Source: CALBPI01 sp039027435 (lineage in GTDB: Bacteria > Pseudomonadota > Gammaproteobacteria > Steroidobacterales > Woeseiaceae). From it: a DNA stretch of 64,000 nt. The stretch covers positions 62,001 through 126,000 of the forward strand of contig JBCCKF010000001.1 of NCBI GenBank assembly GCA_039027435.1. Direction: 5' to 3'. Shown piece after piece: positions 41,934-50,498 of the stretch. Every line of letters begins with the position of its first letter. Position 1 is the first letter of the stretch. A program made the translations under genes and the position numbers. The notes under the pieces are model-generated. The model was not told where the DNA came from. It was given only the letters and a program-made list of their open reading frames with translations, and did not search any database.

Positions 41934-44348
41934 GTGCAAAATCTAGACAGTCAATTTTCTACTTTGACACTCGGTACTGCGCTAGAAGAGCGCTGCGAGC
42001 TCGTTGGCACCGGCACCATCCAAAGCGACGGCGAATGGGTGCTGTACTGGATGCATCACGCGATGCGAGCCGACGAAAACCCTGCTCTCGACGTGGCTGT
42101 GACCTGTGCCCGCAGTCTGGGCAAGCCGCTTTTGGTCTATCAGGGACTGGGAGGCGGCCACGCCTACGACAGTGATCGCAGCCACACCTTCATCCTGCAA
42201 GGCGCGCGCGACGTTGCCCGAGCATTGCAGGCGCGCGGTATCGCCTATGCCTTTTCGTTGCCGGAAGCCCGGGTTTCTTCACCTTTGGGGACGCTCGCCA
42301 AACGCGCTGCACTCGTTGTCGCCGAGCACATGCCGGTCGCGCCGTTTGTCCGTTGGCAGCAAACCCTGGCATCGCGTACCAAGGCGGCGATCCTAAGAGT
42401 CGATGCGCGCTGCATCGTACCGATGTCGTTCCTCGATCAAGCTCCGGCACGCGCATTCAAATTTAAAGACAAGACCAAGCACGAGTTCCGACAACGCATA
42501 CCAGCGGGCTGGCCAGCACTACCCGACTGCAGCGTAATGAGGGCGGAGCAGGATGTGTTCGAACCACTGGACATTGCGAACATGAGCGATGCCGACATAG
42601 GCGCCGCAATCGAGCATCAACCGATCGACCATCGCATCGGACCTGTCCTCGATACACCGGGGGGCACCGAAGCTGGTTACCGCCGCTGGAATGCATTCTG
42701 CGAGCGTGGACTCGCGAGCTACCACCGCAAACGCAACGATGCAGCACTCCAGTGGCCGATTGGCGTAAGTCGAATGTCTCCTTACCTGCACTACGGCATG
42801 GTGTCGCCCTTCCGACTTGCGAAAGAAGCTGCCGAGCTCAACCTGCCCGGTAGTGAGAAGTTCATTGAAGAGCTCACGATCTGGCGCGAGCTAGCTCACC
42901 ACTTCTGTGCACATTGCAAAGATCCGGACAGCCTTTCTGCTCTGCCAGGTTGGGCACAGCAGACCCTCGAGGAGCACGCGAACGACCCACGCACCGAAAG
43001 CTACTCAATGGATACGCTTGCCCGCGGGCGCAGTGGCCACGAACTGTGGGATTTGGCACAGCGATCTTTGCTGGTGCATGGGGAGTTACACAACAACCTG
43101 AGAATGACTTGGGCAAAGGCTCTTGTTGAGTGGCGAGACTCTCCACAATCGGCACTGGACGCCCTACTCGATCTGAATCACCGGTACGCACTCGATGGCA
43201 ACGACCCATCTTCGTACGGCGGACTACTGTGGGCACTCGGCCTTTTTGACCGTCCGTTTGATCCACCGCAGCCTGTGTTGGGCACGATTCGACCGCGGTC
43301 GGTCGCCGCGCATGCCAAACGGCTCGACATGCCCAAGTACGAGGCACATGTGAACCGCACGCAGGGCGAGCGACTCCGAGTCGCGATCATAGGTGCGGGC
43401 ATTGCCGGAATGACGGCCGCTGCAGCGCTCGCTGATCAAAACCACGACGTTGTGGTGTTCGAAAAATCGCGCGGCCCCGGCGGTCGAACCGCGACACGCC
43501 GCGCTGGGGAAATTCGCTTCGACCATGGCGCTCAGTACGCAACGTCCAGCGACCCGCGTTTCACCGCGCAACTACACGCCTGGGAGGAAGCGGGCGTTGT
43601 AGAAGAGTGGCCCGGCCAGATTCATGACCTTGCAACCCGGACCAGCAAGACCGGCAAGACCCGATGGCTGGGTGCGATGGGCATGAACGCCATTTGCAAG
43701 CATCTGGCTGAAGGCATTGACCTGCGACGCGCCTGTCGAATCACGGCGCTGGAACGCGTGGATGCGGGGTGGCGCCTCTGCGACGAACTGGACGCTCTGC
43801 CGGAGCGTGAACGCATTTTCGATAACGTGATCGTGACCGCCCCTGCACCGCAGGCTGGCGACTTGTTAGGTCCCGTACACCATGGGTTCGCACAGATGGC
43901 TAAGGCCATCACGTACGATCCCTGCTGGGCACTGATGGCGGTTACCAACACCGACACCTCACCGCCATGGCGCGGTGCATTTGCCGATTCGAATGTCCTT
44001 GGCTGGCTCGCGACACACCCGCTCGACAACGGTCATCAACAGTGGGTTGTGCATGCGACCCCTGAATGGTCACGACAGCACCTCGAAGATGCGGATGAAG
44101 CGGTTGCGGAGCTACTGACGCAAGCGCTTCGCGAAACCTCGGAAGTCGGCACGATCGTCAGTGCAAACGTTCATCGCTGGCGCTATGCGCGCGTCGTCAA
44201 TCCAGAAGCATGTGGCGCACTGTTTGATGCCGAAACCGGGCTGGCGGTTGCCGGTGATTGGCTCGGCGGCGGCGCCAAGATCGAGTCCGCCTGGCTCAGT
44301 GGCTGCGCTGCGGCCGGATTGATCTTGCGCTCACAGCTAAATGCCTAA
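41934..44348 (+). CDS. Class II photolyase fused to renalase-like FAD oxidoreductase
   Basis: 804 residues, start GTG with only a weak upstream GGA. Residues 1-470 are a class II CPD photolyase: GEWVLYWMHHAMRADENPAL (33-52), FIEELTIWRELAHHFC near 315, LHNNLRMTWAKALVEW near 387, and HRYALDGNDPSSYGGLLWAL. Residues about 482-804 are an FAD/NAD(P)-binding amine-oxidase domain of the renalase type: VAIIGAGIAGMTAAAALA, VFEKSRGPGGRTATRR, HGAQYAT, and near the end GLAVAGDWLGGGAKIESAWLSG. The second domain could reduce or regenerate flavin for the first, by inference. A stop codon overlaps the next gene. Confidence 0.9.
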   Translation: MQNLDSQFSTLTLGTALEERCELVGTGTIQSDGEWVLYWMHHAMRADENPALDVAVTCARSLGKPLLVYQGLGGGHAYDSDRSHTFILQGARDVARALQARGIAYAFSLPEARVSSPLGTLAKRAALVVAEHMPVAPFVRWQQTLASRTKAAILRVDARCIVPMSFLDQAPARAFKFKDKTKHEFRQRIPAGWPALPDCSVMRAEQDVFEPLDIANMSDADIGAAIEHQPIDHRIGPVLDTPGGTEAGYRRWNAFCERGLASYHRKRNDAALQWPIGVSRMSPYLHYGMVSPFRLAKEAAELNLPGSEKFIEELTIWRELAHHFCAHCKDPDSLSALPGWAQQTLEEHANDPRTESYSMDTLARGRSGHELWDLAQRSLLVHGELHNNLRMTWAKALVEWRDSPQSALDALLDLNHRYALDGNDPSSYGGLLWALGLFDRPFDPPQPVLGTIRPRSVAAHAKRLDMPKYEAHVNRTQGERLRVAIIGAGIAGMTAAAALADQNHDVVVFEKSRGPGGRTATRRAGEIRFDHGAQYATSSDPRFTAQLHAWEEAGVVEEWPGQIHDLATRTSKTGKTRWLGAMGMNAICKHLAEGIDLRRACRITALERVDAGWRLCDELDALPERERIFDNVIVTAPAPQAGDLLGPVHHGFAQMAKAITYDPCWALMAVTNTDTSPPWRGAFADSNVLGWLATHPLDNGHQQWVVHATPEWSRQHLEDADEAVAELLTQALRETSEVGTIVSANVHRWRYARVVNPEACGALFDAETGLAVAGDWLGGGAKIESAWLSGCAAAGLILRSQLNA

Positions 44349-44722
44349 TGAGTAAACGGCTGCCCGAAAAAGACTGCGTGGTGTGCGGCAGGACCATGAC
44401 CTGGCGCAAGAAATGGGCGCGCAATTGGGATGCCGTTCGGTATTGTTCGGATGCCTGTCGAAAGCGCGGGCTCAGCGACAGCGATCGCGAGCTGGAGGAC
44501 GCGATTCTTGAAACGCTGCGGTCGCGACCTCGATCCAGCAGTGCGTGTCCGAGCGAAGTCGCGAAGCGTTTCTTCGGCGACGGCTGGCGGACCGAGATGG
44601 AAACGGTGCGGACCGCAGCGAGGCGTCTCGAGAATCGAGGGCAGATCGTGATCACCCAGAAGGGAAAGCCCGTCGATTCGTCAACGGCGAAAGGCCCCGT
44701 GCGGCTGCGCTTAGCCGATTAG
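44348..44722 (+). CDS. DUF2256-DUF3253 fusion protein
   Basis: 124 residues from the ATG overlapping the photolyase stop (TAATG). The N-terminal 38 residues are a DUF2256 zinc module: CVVCGRTMTWRKKWARNWD and YCSDACRKRG. The remainder is DUF3253-like (EDAILETLRSRPRSSSACPSE, then TVRTAARRLENRGQIVITQKG), a winged-helix-like fold. Both families commonly occur beside photolyase and cryptochrome genes and are uncharacterised. Probable DNA binding is an inference from the fold. Confidence 0.85.
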   Translation: MSKRLPEKDCVVCGRTMTWRKKWARNWDAVRYCSDACRKRGLSDSDRELEDAILETLRSRPRSSSACPSEVAKRFFGDGWRTEMETVRTAARRLENRGQIVITQKGKPVDSSTAKGPVRLRLAD

Positions 44723-45003
44723 AACCCGAATGGCTGGTATGCCGGCCTTAACATCGCCTCGATCTGGCGCGCATCCATGCAGCGTGCTTCACGGGTCTGC
44801 ATCTTCACCGACACCGTGCCGCCTGCGCATTTCTTTCTGCGCTCCTCTGCTCGAGCAGCGCGCTGCTCCTGTCTCTCAAGCTTGGCCTCAACCGCACTCC
44901 AATCGCCTGTCTCGTTGGCTTGCGCTACCAGCTCTTCCATCGATACCGCGCAGCCCGACAATCCGAGCGCGACGACAACGATTGCAACTATTCCCGTTTT
45001 CAT
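44719..45003 (-). CDS. Small lipoprotein, coiled coil
   Basis: 94 residues. MKTGIVAIVVVALGLSGC is a lipoprotein signal with lipobox LSGC (Cys18). The mature part has a charged helix (AVEAKLERQEQRAARAEERR) and two Cys (KKCAGG, EARCMDA). It overlaps the DUF2256-DUF3253 gene convergently by four bases. Function unknown. Confidence 0.7.
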   Translation of the reverse strand: MKTGIVAIVVVALGLSGCAVSMEELVAQANETGDWSAVEAKLERQEQRAARAEERRKKCAGGTVSVKMQTREARCMDARQIEAMLRPAYQPFGF

Positions 45004-45079
45004 GCCTGAACTCCTGTTCTACTTCCGTGTTGGCGTATCTCCGTTCCTTGTGTTTGTTGTCGCTACAGACAATACCAAC

Positions 45080-45116
45080 AAAAAGGGGGCTGATCGCAAG
45101 CGCAATCAATGCCCCC
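45080..45116 (-). terminator. Leftward intrinsic terminator
   Basis: Stem GGGGGC/GCCCCC with an inner TGAT/ATCA pairing, followed, read leftward, by five T. It lies about 80 bases before the small lipoprotein gene, so it may end an upstream RNA or attenuate the lipoprotein mRNA. Confidence 0.7.
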
Positions 45117-45225
45117 GACTCGACACGGCATCGTGTTGACTCGTGCCGTATTAAGTCTAGCGACGGTAGCTAGGCGATATTTAGCCGCAATTCGACCGAG
45201 AGACCGAAGCGTTAAGGCGGGCATT

Positions 45226-45257
45226 AAAAAAGGCCGGCTTCAGAAGAGAGGCCGGCC
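45226..45257 (-). terminator. Leftward terminator of candidate small RNA
   Basis: Perfect 7-bp stem GGCCGGC/GCCGGCC (45232-45238 with 45251-45257), a 12-base loop and six T read leftward. A strong rho-independent terminator. Confidence 0.88.
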
Positions 45258-45348
45258 CAGATGTCTCTTCCAATGCGAGGAGAAGAGACCATTGGGGACA
45301 ACGAAGTTAGTCAACCAGCGAAGCTGTGGGGACGATGACTAACTCGCA
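45226..45348 (-). ncRNA. Candidate structured small RNA
   Basis: About 120 bases, read leftward. A perfect TTGACA lies at 45383-45378, 17 bases before a weak CAATGT, giving a start near 45348. The RNA would begin with an 8-bp stem (GTTAGTCA/TGACTAAC, 45306-45313 with 45336-45343) enclosing a CAGC/GCTG hairpin. Two interleaved pairings follow (CCAATG/CATTGG and GTCTCTTC/GAAGAGAC), compatible with a pseudoknot, and the GGCCGGC terminator ends it. No known family is recognised. Confidence 0.55.
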
Positions 45349-45455
45349 GGACCAACATTGCCTTAGACGTAGATTCTTGTCAAACATTTTTTCAAAAATA
45401 TTTCGACACCAGACCAAAAAAACCTCGACAGACGCCAAAAATGTTAGACGAACGG

Positions 45456-46175
45456 CTATCGGTGGGTTCGAAGTGTCTTAGGTAAGTGCCCGATCTCGTT
45501 GAAAGAATCCAGCGAGGCACGACGACTTGAGAACGTGACCTGGGAAACCGACGCGTTGAAGACTCGCCAGTTCAATTCCGCAGCCTTAAGATCTGGCGCC
45601 GCAAGTATGGTCTGAACAACGACGCCAATTGGCCCACCCGATGTAAAAAGCACAACCGTCGAGCCGCTCGGCACACTCATAGCTGCTCGCAGGGCGTCGC
45701 GAACGCCGCCACTCCAGCGAGCCCAACTGGCGATACCCGCCTCTTCGACGTCATGGTCGCCCGAAATCCACAGTCGCATCACGGCCTCGAGCAGTCGATG
45801 AATCAATCGGTAACGCTCCCGATCATTTTCCACCCGCTGCAAGTCCAGAGCATCTTGCTCTACCTTAGGATCGGTCTCACGCGCTATCGGTAGCAGAAAC
45901 GACATGAGCTCATCGGCCGGATATTCGTCGAGACCGGGGAGCGTTGCCTGCTCCGGTTGGGATTCGCCAGCAGCAGTCAGCACCGCGAGTGCACCTGAAG
46001 CGGTATCGCGCTGACGTTTCAACGTGCCAGACCATACATGCGTTGGCTGTATACGTTCCCGAACGAAGTGTTCGCCAACAAGGCGTGCCTGCTCGTGGCC
46101 GGTTTCCGACAAGCGATCATAGTCATCGGTCAAAAAGCGCGCCTGACCATGACGCACGACATATAAAGTACTCAT
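45456..46175 (-). CDS. Histidine phosphatase-family protein
   Basis: 239 residues. LYVVRHGQARFL (4-15) carries the RHG catalytic motif, LSETGHEQARLVG follows, and the second His-containing region is replaced by VVLFTSGGPIGVVV, where the usual GH is GG; this may alter activity. The family includes phosphoglycerate mutases and SixA-type phosphatases. The substrate is unknown. It is divergent from the next gene. Confidence 0.8.
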   Translation of the reverse strand: MSTLYVVRHGQARFLTDDYDRLSETGHEQARLVGEHFVRERIQPTHVWSGTLKRQRDTASGALAVLTAAGESQPEQATLPGLDEYPADELMSFLLPIARETDPKVEQDALDLQRVENDRERYRLIHRLLEAVMRLWISGDHDVEEAGIASWARWSGGVRDALRAAMSVPSGSTVVLFTSGGPIGVVVQTILAAPDLKAAELNWRVFNASVSQVTFSSRRASLDSFNEIGHLPKTLRTHR

Positions 46176-46221
46176 GCCGCACAGTGTATGCTTTGGCTGT
46201 CAAACAGTGGAGGCTTAGTGC

Positions 46222-46695
46222 ATGAGAACCTTGTCCTTACCGTCATTCACCAAGGTGACGGTCGTCTTGTTCGCCATGCTGAGCATGAACGCCTGGTCGC
46301 AGGATTCCAATAACGCTGCCGAAGGTGAGCTTCGGAGCCTTCTGGATGCGTTCCTTGCGGGCGCCAGCCGCGGCGACGTGGTTGTGCACGAGCGATTCTG
46401 GGACGACGAACTGGTCTATACCTCGTCGGCTGGCACGCGGACCAATAAGCAAAGCATTCTCGATTCAATGGCTGGCACTGCGCCCACCGATAACCCCTCC
46501 CTCGTTTACTCTGCCGAGAACGTAGATATCCGTGTCTACGGTGAGTTTGCTGTCGTCGCATTCATGTTGGTCGCGACTCCACAGACCGAAGCAGAGGACG
46601 CCTCGACAAACTATTACTTCAATACAGGAACCTTCCGGGAGAAAGACGGCCAGTGGCGCGCGATCGCCTGGCAAGCAACGGTGAAAGCAGAATGA
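46222..46695 (+). CDS. Secreted NTF2-like (DUF4440-type) protein
   Basis: 157 residues with a signal peptide (cleavage near AWS-Q, about residue 26). The mature part has the cone fold pattern of DUF4440/SnoaL: LRSLLDAFLAGASRGD, WDDELVYTSSAGTRTNK and FREKDGQWRAIAWQ at the end. Such proteins bind or isomerise small ligands; the function here is unknown. It overlaps the amidohydrolase start (ATGA), so the two are co-translated. Confidence 0.8.
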   Translation: MRTLSLPSFTKVTVVLFAMLSMNAWSQDSNNAAEGELRSLLDAFLAGASRGDVVVHERFWDDELVYTSSAGTRTNKQSILDSMAGTAPTDNPSLVYSAENVDIRVYGEFAVVAFMLVATPQTEAEDASTNYYFNTGTFREKDGQWRAIAWQATVKAE

Positions 46696-48356
46696 AGAAC
46701 ACGATCCTGACGATCATGGCCAGCACGTTGCTGGTTGCATGCGGTGCTGACACCACAACCGCACTCCCCAAAGCCGACCTTATGGTGATCAACGCCAACG
46801 GCTACACGATGTCGGACACCGAGCTTGTGCAGTTCGATACGCTGGTTATCGACAACGGCAAAGTGGTAGCCATCGGTGGGGTCGAACTTGAGCAAGACTA
46901 TAAACCGGGCACCGTGCTCGATGCAGAGGGTAAGAGCATTCTGCCGGGACTCATCGATGCCCATGGACACGTATCGAGCCTCGGCAAGCTGCGCAAGACG
47001 TTGGATCTTGCAGGAATGACCAGTCTCGACACGACGCTAAGCGCTATTGGTGGCTTCGAGGATTCGCTGACCTCCGACGACGAGTGGCTGCTCGGCCGCG
47101 GCTGGAACCAGGTGCTGTGGGTAGAGGACCGCTTCCCGACACGCCAGGATCTGGATGCGGTTGCTCCTGACAGACCCGTATTTCTGAATCGGATCGATGG
47201 TCATGCGGCGTGGGCAAATTCAAAGGCGCTGGAGCTTGCCGGTATCACCAGTGAGACGGCAGACCCATCGGGCGGCGTGATCATGCGCGATGCTTCGGGC
47301 TTGGCCACTGGCGTGCTGGTTGACTCCGCCATGGACCTCGTCGAGGCAGTGATTCCGGAGCCGCCCGCACAGACCCAACGCGACTACCTCAAGACGGCCA
47401 TGGAAGAGCTAGCCACGTTGGGAATTACGGGCGTTCACGACGCTGGCGTCACTAAGTTGGAGGTTGAGCTTTATCAGGACTTGGCCGACTCGGGAGAGAT
47501 GCCGGTCAGAGTGTCGGCAATGCTTGGCGGCATCCCGGTACTCAACCAGTTCGATGGCCCCATACAAAATTATGCTGACGATCTGTTCGAGGTAACCGCG
47601 GTCAAACTTTACGCCGACGGCGCCCTCGGCAGTCGTGGTGCCGCCATGATGGAACCCTACTCGGACGACCCGGACAACAAAGGCCTTTTGTTCGAAGACA
47701 CCGTGACGATGACCGAATACATCAAAGCGTCGCACGCAAAGGGTTTTGCCGCGAACATCCACGCGATCGGCGATGCTGCAAACCGCACGGTGCTGGACGC
47801 GTTCGAGGCCGCGCGACGGGATGGGTCGGGCGATTTCAATGATCGGATCGAACACGCGCAGGTCGTCGCGCTCGAGGACATTCCGCGATTCAAGTCGCTG
47901 GACGTTGTTGCGTCTTTTCAGCCGACACACGCGACGAGCGACAAGAACATGGCAGAGGACCGTGTGGGCAGTGAGCGCATCAAAGGTGCTTATGCCTGGC
48001 AACGGATGCTCGAAGCGGGCGTCAAGATGGCCGCTGGATCAGACTTCCCGGTCGAGAAGCCGGAGATGTTTGATGGCCTGTTCGCCGCGGTGACGCGCCA
48101 GAGCAAAGACGGTGAACCGCCCAACGGCTGGTTCCCTGATCAGGCGCTCACGCGTGAACAAACGCTCGCCGCGTTCACAATCTGGGCAAGTCGCTCGGTC
48201 GGCCAAGGCGACCGCATCGGGCAACTCACACCGGGCATGTGGGCGGACTTTATTGTGATCGACCGAGACTACTTCGAGATTCCTGCCGAGGAGATTTGGC
48301 AGATCAAGACGCTCGAAACCTGGGTCGCCGGAAAACGCGTCTATCAAGCGGAGTAG
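46692..48356 (+). CDS. YtcJ-like amidohydrolase lipoprotein
   Basis: 554 residues. MKNTILTIMASTLLVAC is a lipoprotein signal. Metal-binding motif LPGLIDAHGHVSSLG near 88-102, AVKLYADGALGSRGA near 305, IHAIGDAANRTVLD and AAGSDFPVEKPEM near 460 match the YtcJ-like metal-dependent hydrolases. Most are of unknown substrate. Envelope location is inferred. Coupled to the preceding NTF2-like gene. Confidence 0.9.
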   Translation: MKNTILTIMASTLLVACGADTTTALPKADLMVINANGYTMSDTELVQFDTLVIDNGKVVAIGGVELEQDYKPGTVLDAEGKSILPGLIDAHGHVSSLGKLRKTLDLAGMTSLDTTLSAIGGFEDSLTSDDEWLLGRGWNQVLWVEDRFPTRQDLDAVAPDRPVFLNRIDGHAAWANSKALELAGITSETADPSGGVIMRDASGLATGVLVDSAMDLVEAVIPEPPAQTQRDYLKTAMEELATLGITGVHDAGVTKLEVELYQDLADSGEMPVRVSAMLGGIPVLNQFDGPIQNYADDLFEVTAVKLYADGALGSRGAAMMEPYSDDPDNKGLLFEDTVTMTEYIKASHAKGFAANIHAIGDAANRTVLDAFEAARRDGSGDFNDRIEHAQVVALEDIPRFKSLDVVASFQPTHATSDKNMAEDRVGSERIKGAYAWQRMLEAGVKMAAGSDFPVEKPEMFDGLFAAVTRQSKDGEPPNGWFPDQALTREQTLAAFTIWASRSVGQGDRIGQLTPGMWADFIVIDRDYFEIPAEEIWQIKTLETWVAGKRVYQAE

Positions 48357-48360
48357 CACT

Positions 48361-49152
48361 GTGCTCATAGAACAAGTCTGGGTTGCCAACAGTTACCGCA
48401 ACTTCAATTACCTGGTCGCCTGTCCGGAAACCGGCGAGGCACTCGCGATCGATCCGCTGGACTTTCGCCAATGCCTCAGCGTCGCAGAGTCTCACGGCTG
48501 GGAAATCACGCAGGTGCTCAACACGCATGAACACCCGGATCACATCGGTGGCAATAAGGCGGTGATCAATGCAACCAGCGCCAAGCTACTGGCACACAAG
48601 GACGCTGGCGCGAAGATCAAAGACATGGACGTGGGATTGAGCGCTGGCGATGTAGTTCGCGTTGGGCGTTCCGTGGAACTCGAGTGTCTTGACACGCCGG
48701 GCCACACAATGTGCCACCTGTGTCTGTTGGCGCATGGCGATGCCCCTGCTCTGTTCAGTGGCGATACGCTGTTCAACGCCGGGGCAGGCAACTGTCATAA
48801 CGGCGGGGATCCGGATGTGCTCTTCGACACTTTCGACACGCAGTTGTCTCGGTTGCATGACGACATACGGCTGTTCCCCGGGCATGAATACCTCAGCGGC
48901 AACCTCGGCTTCACACTGGACCGCGAGCCTGACAATGTCGCGGCCAGAGCGCTCATCGATGCAGCCAAAGCGCAAACCGACGCCCCGGATATGATTCTGA
49001 CACTCGGGCAAGAACGGGAGATCAACACTTTTCTTCGCCTGGAACAACCCGAAGTCATAGCGCGACTGCGCGAGTCGTTTCCTGACCTGCCTGCGAAGCC
49101 GAGCCCGCGCCAGGTGTTCTTGAAATTACGCGAGCTTCGAAATCACTGGTAG
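48361..49152 (+). CDS. gloB: Hydroxyacylglutathione hydrolase (glyoxalase II)
   Basis: 263 residues, GTG start. THEHPDHIGG (58-67) is the THxHxDH metal motif; LDTPGHTMCHLCL, FSGDTLFNAGAG and LFPGHEYLSGNL supply the other ligands, and the C-terminal HAGH domain ends with LRESFPDLPAKPSPRQVFLKLR. It hydrolyses S-lactoylglutathione. The N-terminus differs from E. coli but the family is clear. Five bases after the amidohydrolase. Confidence 0.9.
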   Translation: MLIEQVWVANSYRNFNYLVACPETGEALAIDPLDFRQCLSVAESHGWEITQVLNTHEHPDHIGGNKAVINATSAKLLAHKDAGAKIKDMDVGLSAGDVVRVGRSVELECLDTPGHTMCHLCLLAHGDAPALFSGDTLFNAGAGNCHNGGDPDVLFDTFDTQLSRLHDDIRLFPGHEYLSGNLGFTLDREPDNVAARALIDAAKAQTDAPDMILTLGQEREINTFLRLEQPEVIARLRESFPDLPAKPSPRQVFLKLRELRNHW

Positions 49153-49895
49153 GTCAGCGCGGACCATAGCGAGAACAGGACTCGCGCCCACTCGCGGTGC
49201 GAGCGCAATCTCCTCAGTTCATCCTTATTCGCGGCACGACCAAGATAGGCCTCCAGCACCCTCACACATTGGGTTTTTGCGAGTGCCAGGTTCTCGCACA
49301 TAACACCCAGATCATTCATTGCAGGCGCAACCCGGGCGTACTCCCAATCGATGAACTTGAGCGCACTCGCATCACGGACATTGTCTGCGTGCACGTCATG
49401 GTGACAGATCACACAATTCCCATCGTCCATCGGCATCTGCCACGTGGGCGACCCGCCATCTGGTAGCTGACTGCAATAAGTTTCCAGTAACACTTCGTTC
49501 GCTGGCCCAACCGGCAAATCGACAATGCTAAGCGCGTGGACCTCCGACAGTCGTCCGGCAAGTCGTTCGAGATTTTGTGGCTGTTTGAGTTCATCCACTG
49601 AAATCGTTTCTCCAACGAATTCAGCAACCAGAATTTCGTCATCGGGATGATAAGCGATGATCTTCGGCGCCAACCCTGACTGTGCCGCGCGGGTATGTAG
49701 CTGCACCTCGCGCTTGAAATCCACGATCGGCGCCGACGGTCGTCTTTGCCCGGAGCGACGAATAATCACTTGCTCGCCGGCAACGCTCGCGCGCCAGACA
49801 AAATTCAGGGATGACGGCAGCGAACAAACATCAAGCGCGCGTTCGCCAAGCAGCGTTTCTATCTCATCAGCAGGAAATTCCACACCTTCAGTCAC
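49143..49895 (-). CDS. Thiamine kinase-like phosphotransferase
   Basis: 250 residues from the GTG at 49895, which overlaps the transporter stop (GTGA); a TTG at 49925 is an alternative. The APH/choline-kinase fold is seen in VICHHDVHADNV near 165 (catalytic loop HxDxHxxN) and LKFIDWEYARVAPAMNDLG (DW for the Mg-binding Asp). As the last gene of an operon behind a TPP riboswitch it is probably the salvage kinase that phosphorylates imported thiamine. Confidence 0.82.
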   Translation of the reverse strand: MTEGVEFPADEIETLLGERALDVCSLPSSLNFVWRASVAGEQVIIRRSGQRRPSAPIVDFKREVQLHTRAAQSGLAPKIIAYHPDDEILVAEFVGETISVDELKQPQNLERLAGRLSEVHALSIVDLPVGPANEVLLETYCSQLPDGGSPTWQMPMDDGNCVICHHDVHADNVRDASALKFIDWEYARVAPAMNDLGVMCENLALAKTQCVRVLEAYLGRAANKDELRRLRSHREWARVLFSLWSALTYQ

Positions 49896-50494
49896 GTTGC
49901 TTGAGACGCCAGACTCTGCTGCCAAGTACGAATACCAAAGAAAATCAGCACCACGTAAATACAGAACAGTAGCGCGGTCAGCGCCAGACCCTTAACTGCG
50001 TATAGCCCGATGGACACGGTGTCGATCACCAGCCAGTAGTACCAGTTCTCGAGTACTTTCCTCGCTGTCAGCCAGGTCGCCCAAACCGCAGTCCAACTGG
50101 TCGCCGCATCAAGATACGCGAAGTCCGCTCCGAAGCGCTCGCCCATCTGCCAACCGGTGACAGCAACCAACAATGCAATCAGCACAATCGCTCCCGCGTG
50201 CCATTGCCATGCCAGCCTGGAGATCGGCAACCGGTTCGGTTGGGCGCTTGTGCCCTGCTGCCATTGCCACCAACCATAGATCGCCATGAGCAGATAAAAG
50301 ACATTCAACGCGCTCTCGGAAAGCAAAGCGACGTCATAGAAGAGATAGATATAGATCGCTGTGCTCACGAGCGCACAAGGCCAGCACCAGATCGACTCAC
50401 GAATCGCAAACGTAAGATAAGCGATCGCCAGGACTACCGCGACAACCTCGAGCCGACTCGTCGCGACAAGCTGTGACAACAGAGTCTCTGTCAC
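49892..50494 (-). CDS. pnuT: PnuC-family transporter, probable thiamine carrier (PnuT)
   Basis: 200 residues with about seven transmembrane helices. PnuC-family motifs: ALVSTAIYIYLFYDVALLSE, NVFYLLMAIYGWWQW near 65-80 and RKVLENWYYWLVIDTVSIG near 145-163. PnuC proteins import vitamin precursors by facilitated diffusion trapped by phosphorylation. Location behind the TPP riboswitch and next to a kinase points to thiamine. Confidence 0.88.
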   Translation of the reverse strand: MTETLLSQLVATSRLEVVAVVLAIAYLTFAIRESIWCWPCALVSTAIYIYLFYDVALLSESALNVFYLLMAIYGWWQWQQGTSAQPNRLPISRLAWQWHAGAIVLIALLVAVTGWQMGERFGADFAYLDAATSWTAVWATWLTARKVLENWYYWLVIDTVSIGLYAVKGLALTALLFCIYVVLIFFGIRTWQQSLASQAT

Positions 50495-50498
50495 AACG

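Larger units (their letters stand above)
45004..45455. other. Non-coding region with terminators and candidate RNA
   Basis: No credible ORF on either strand. It holds a leftward intrinsic terminator near 45080-45116, a second at 45226-45257, and a structured segment between the second terminator and a TTGACA box at 45383-45378. The remaining 45117-45225 has one short inverted repeat (ACACG, four bases, CGTGT) and otherwise nothing recognisable. Confidence 0.75.
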
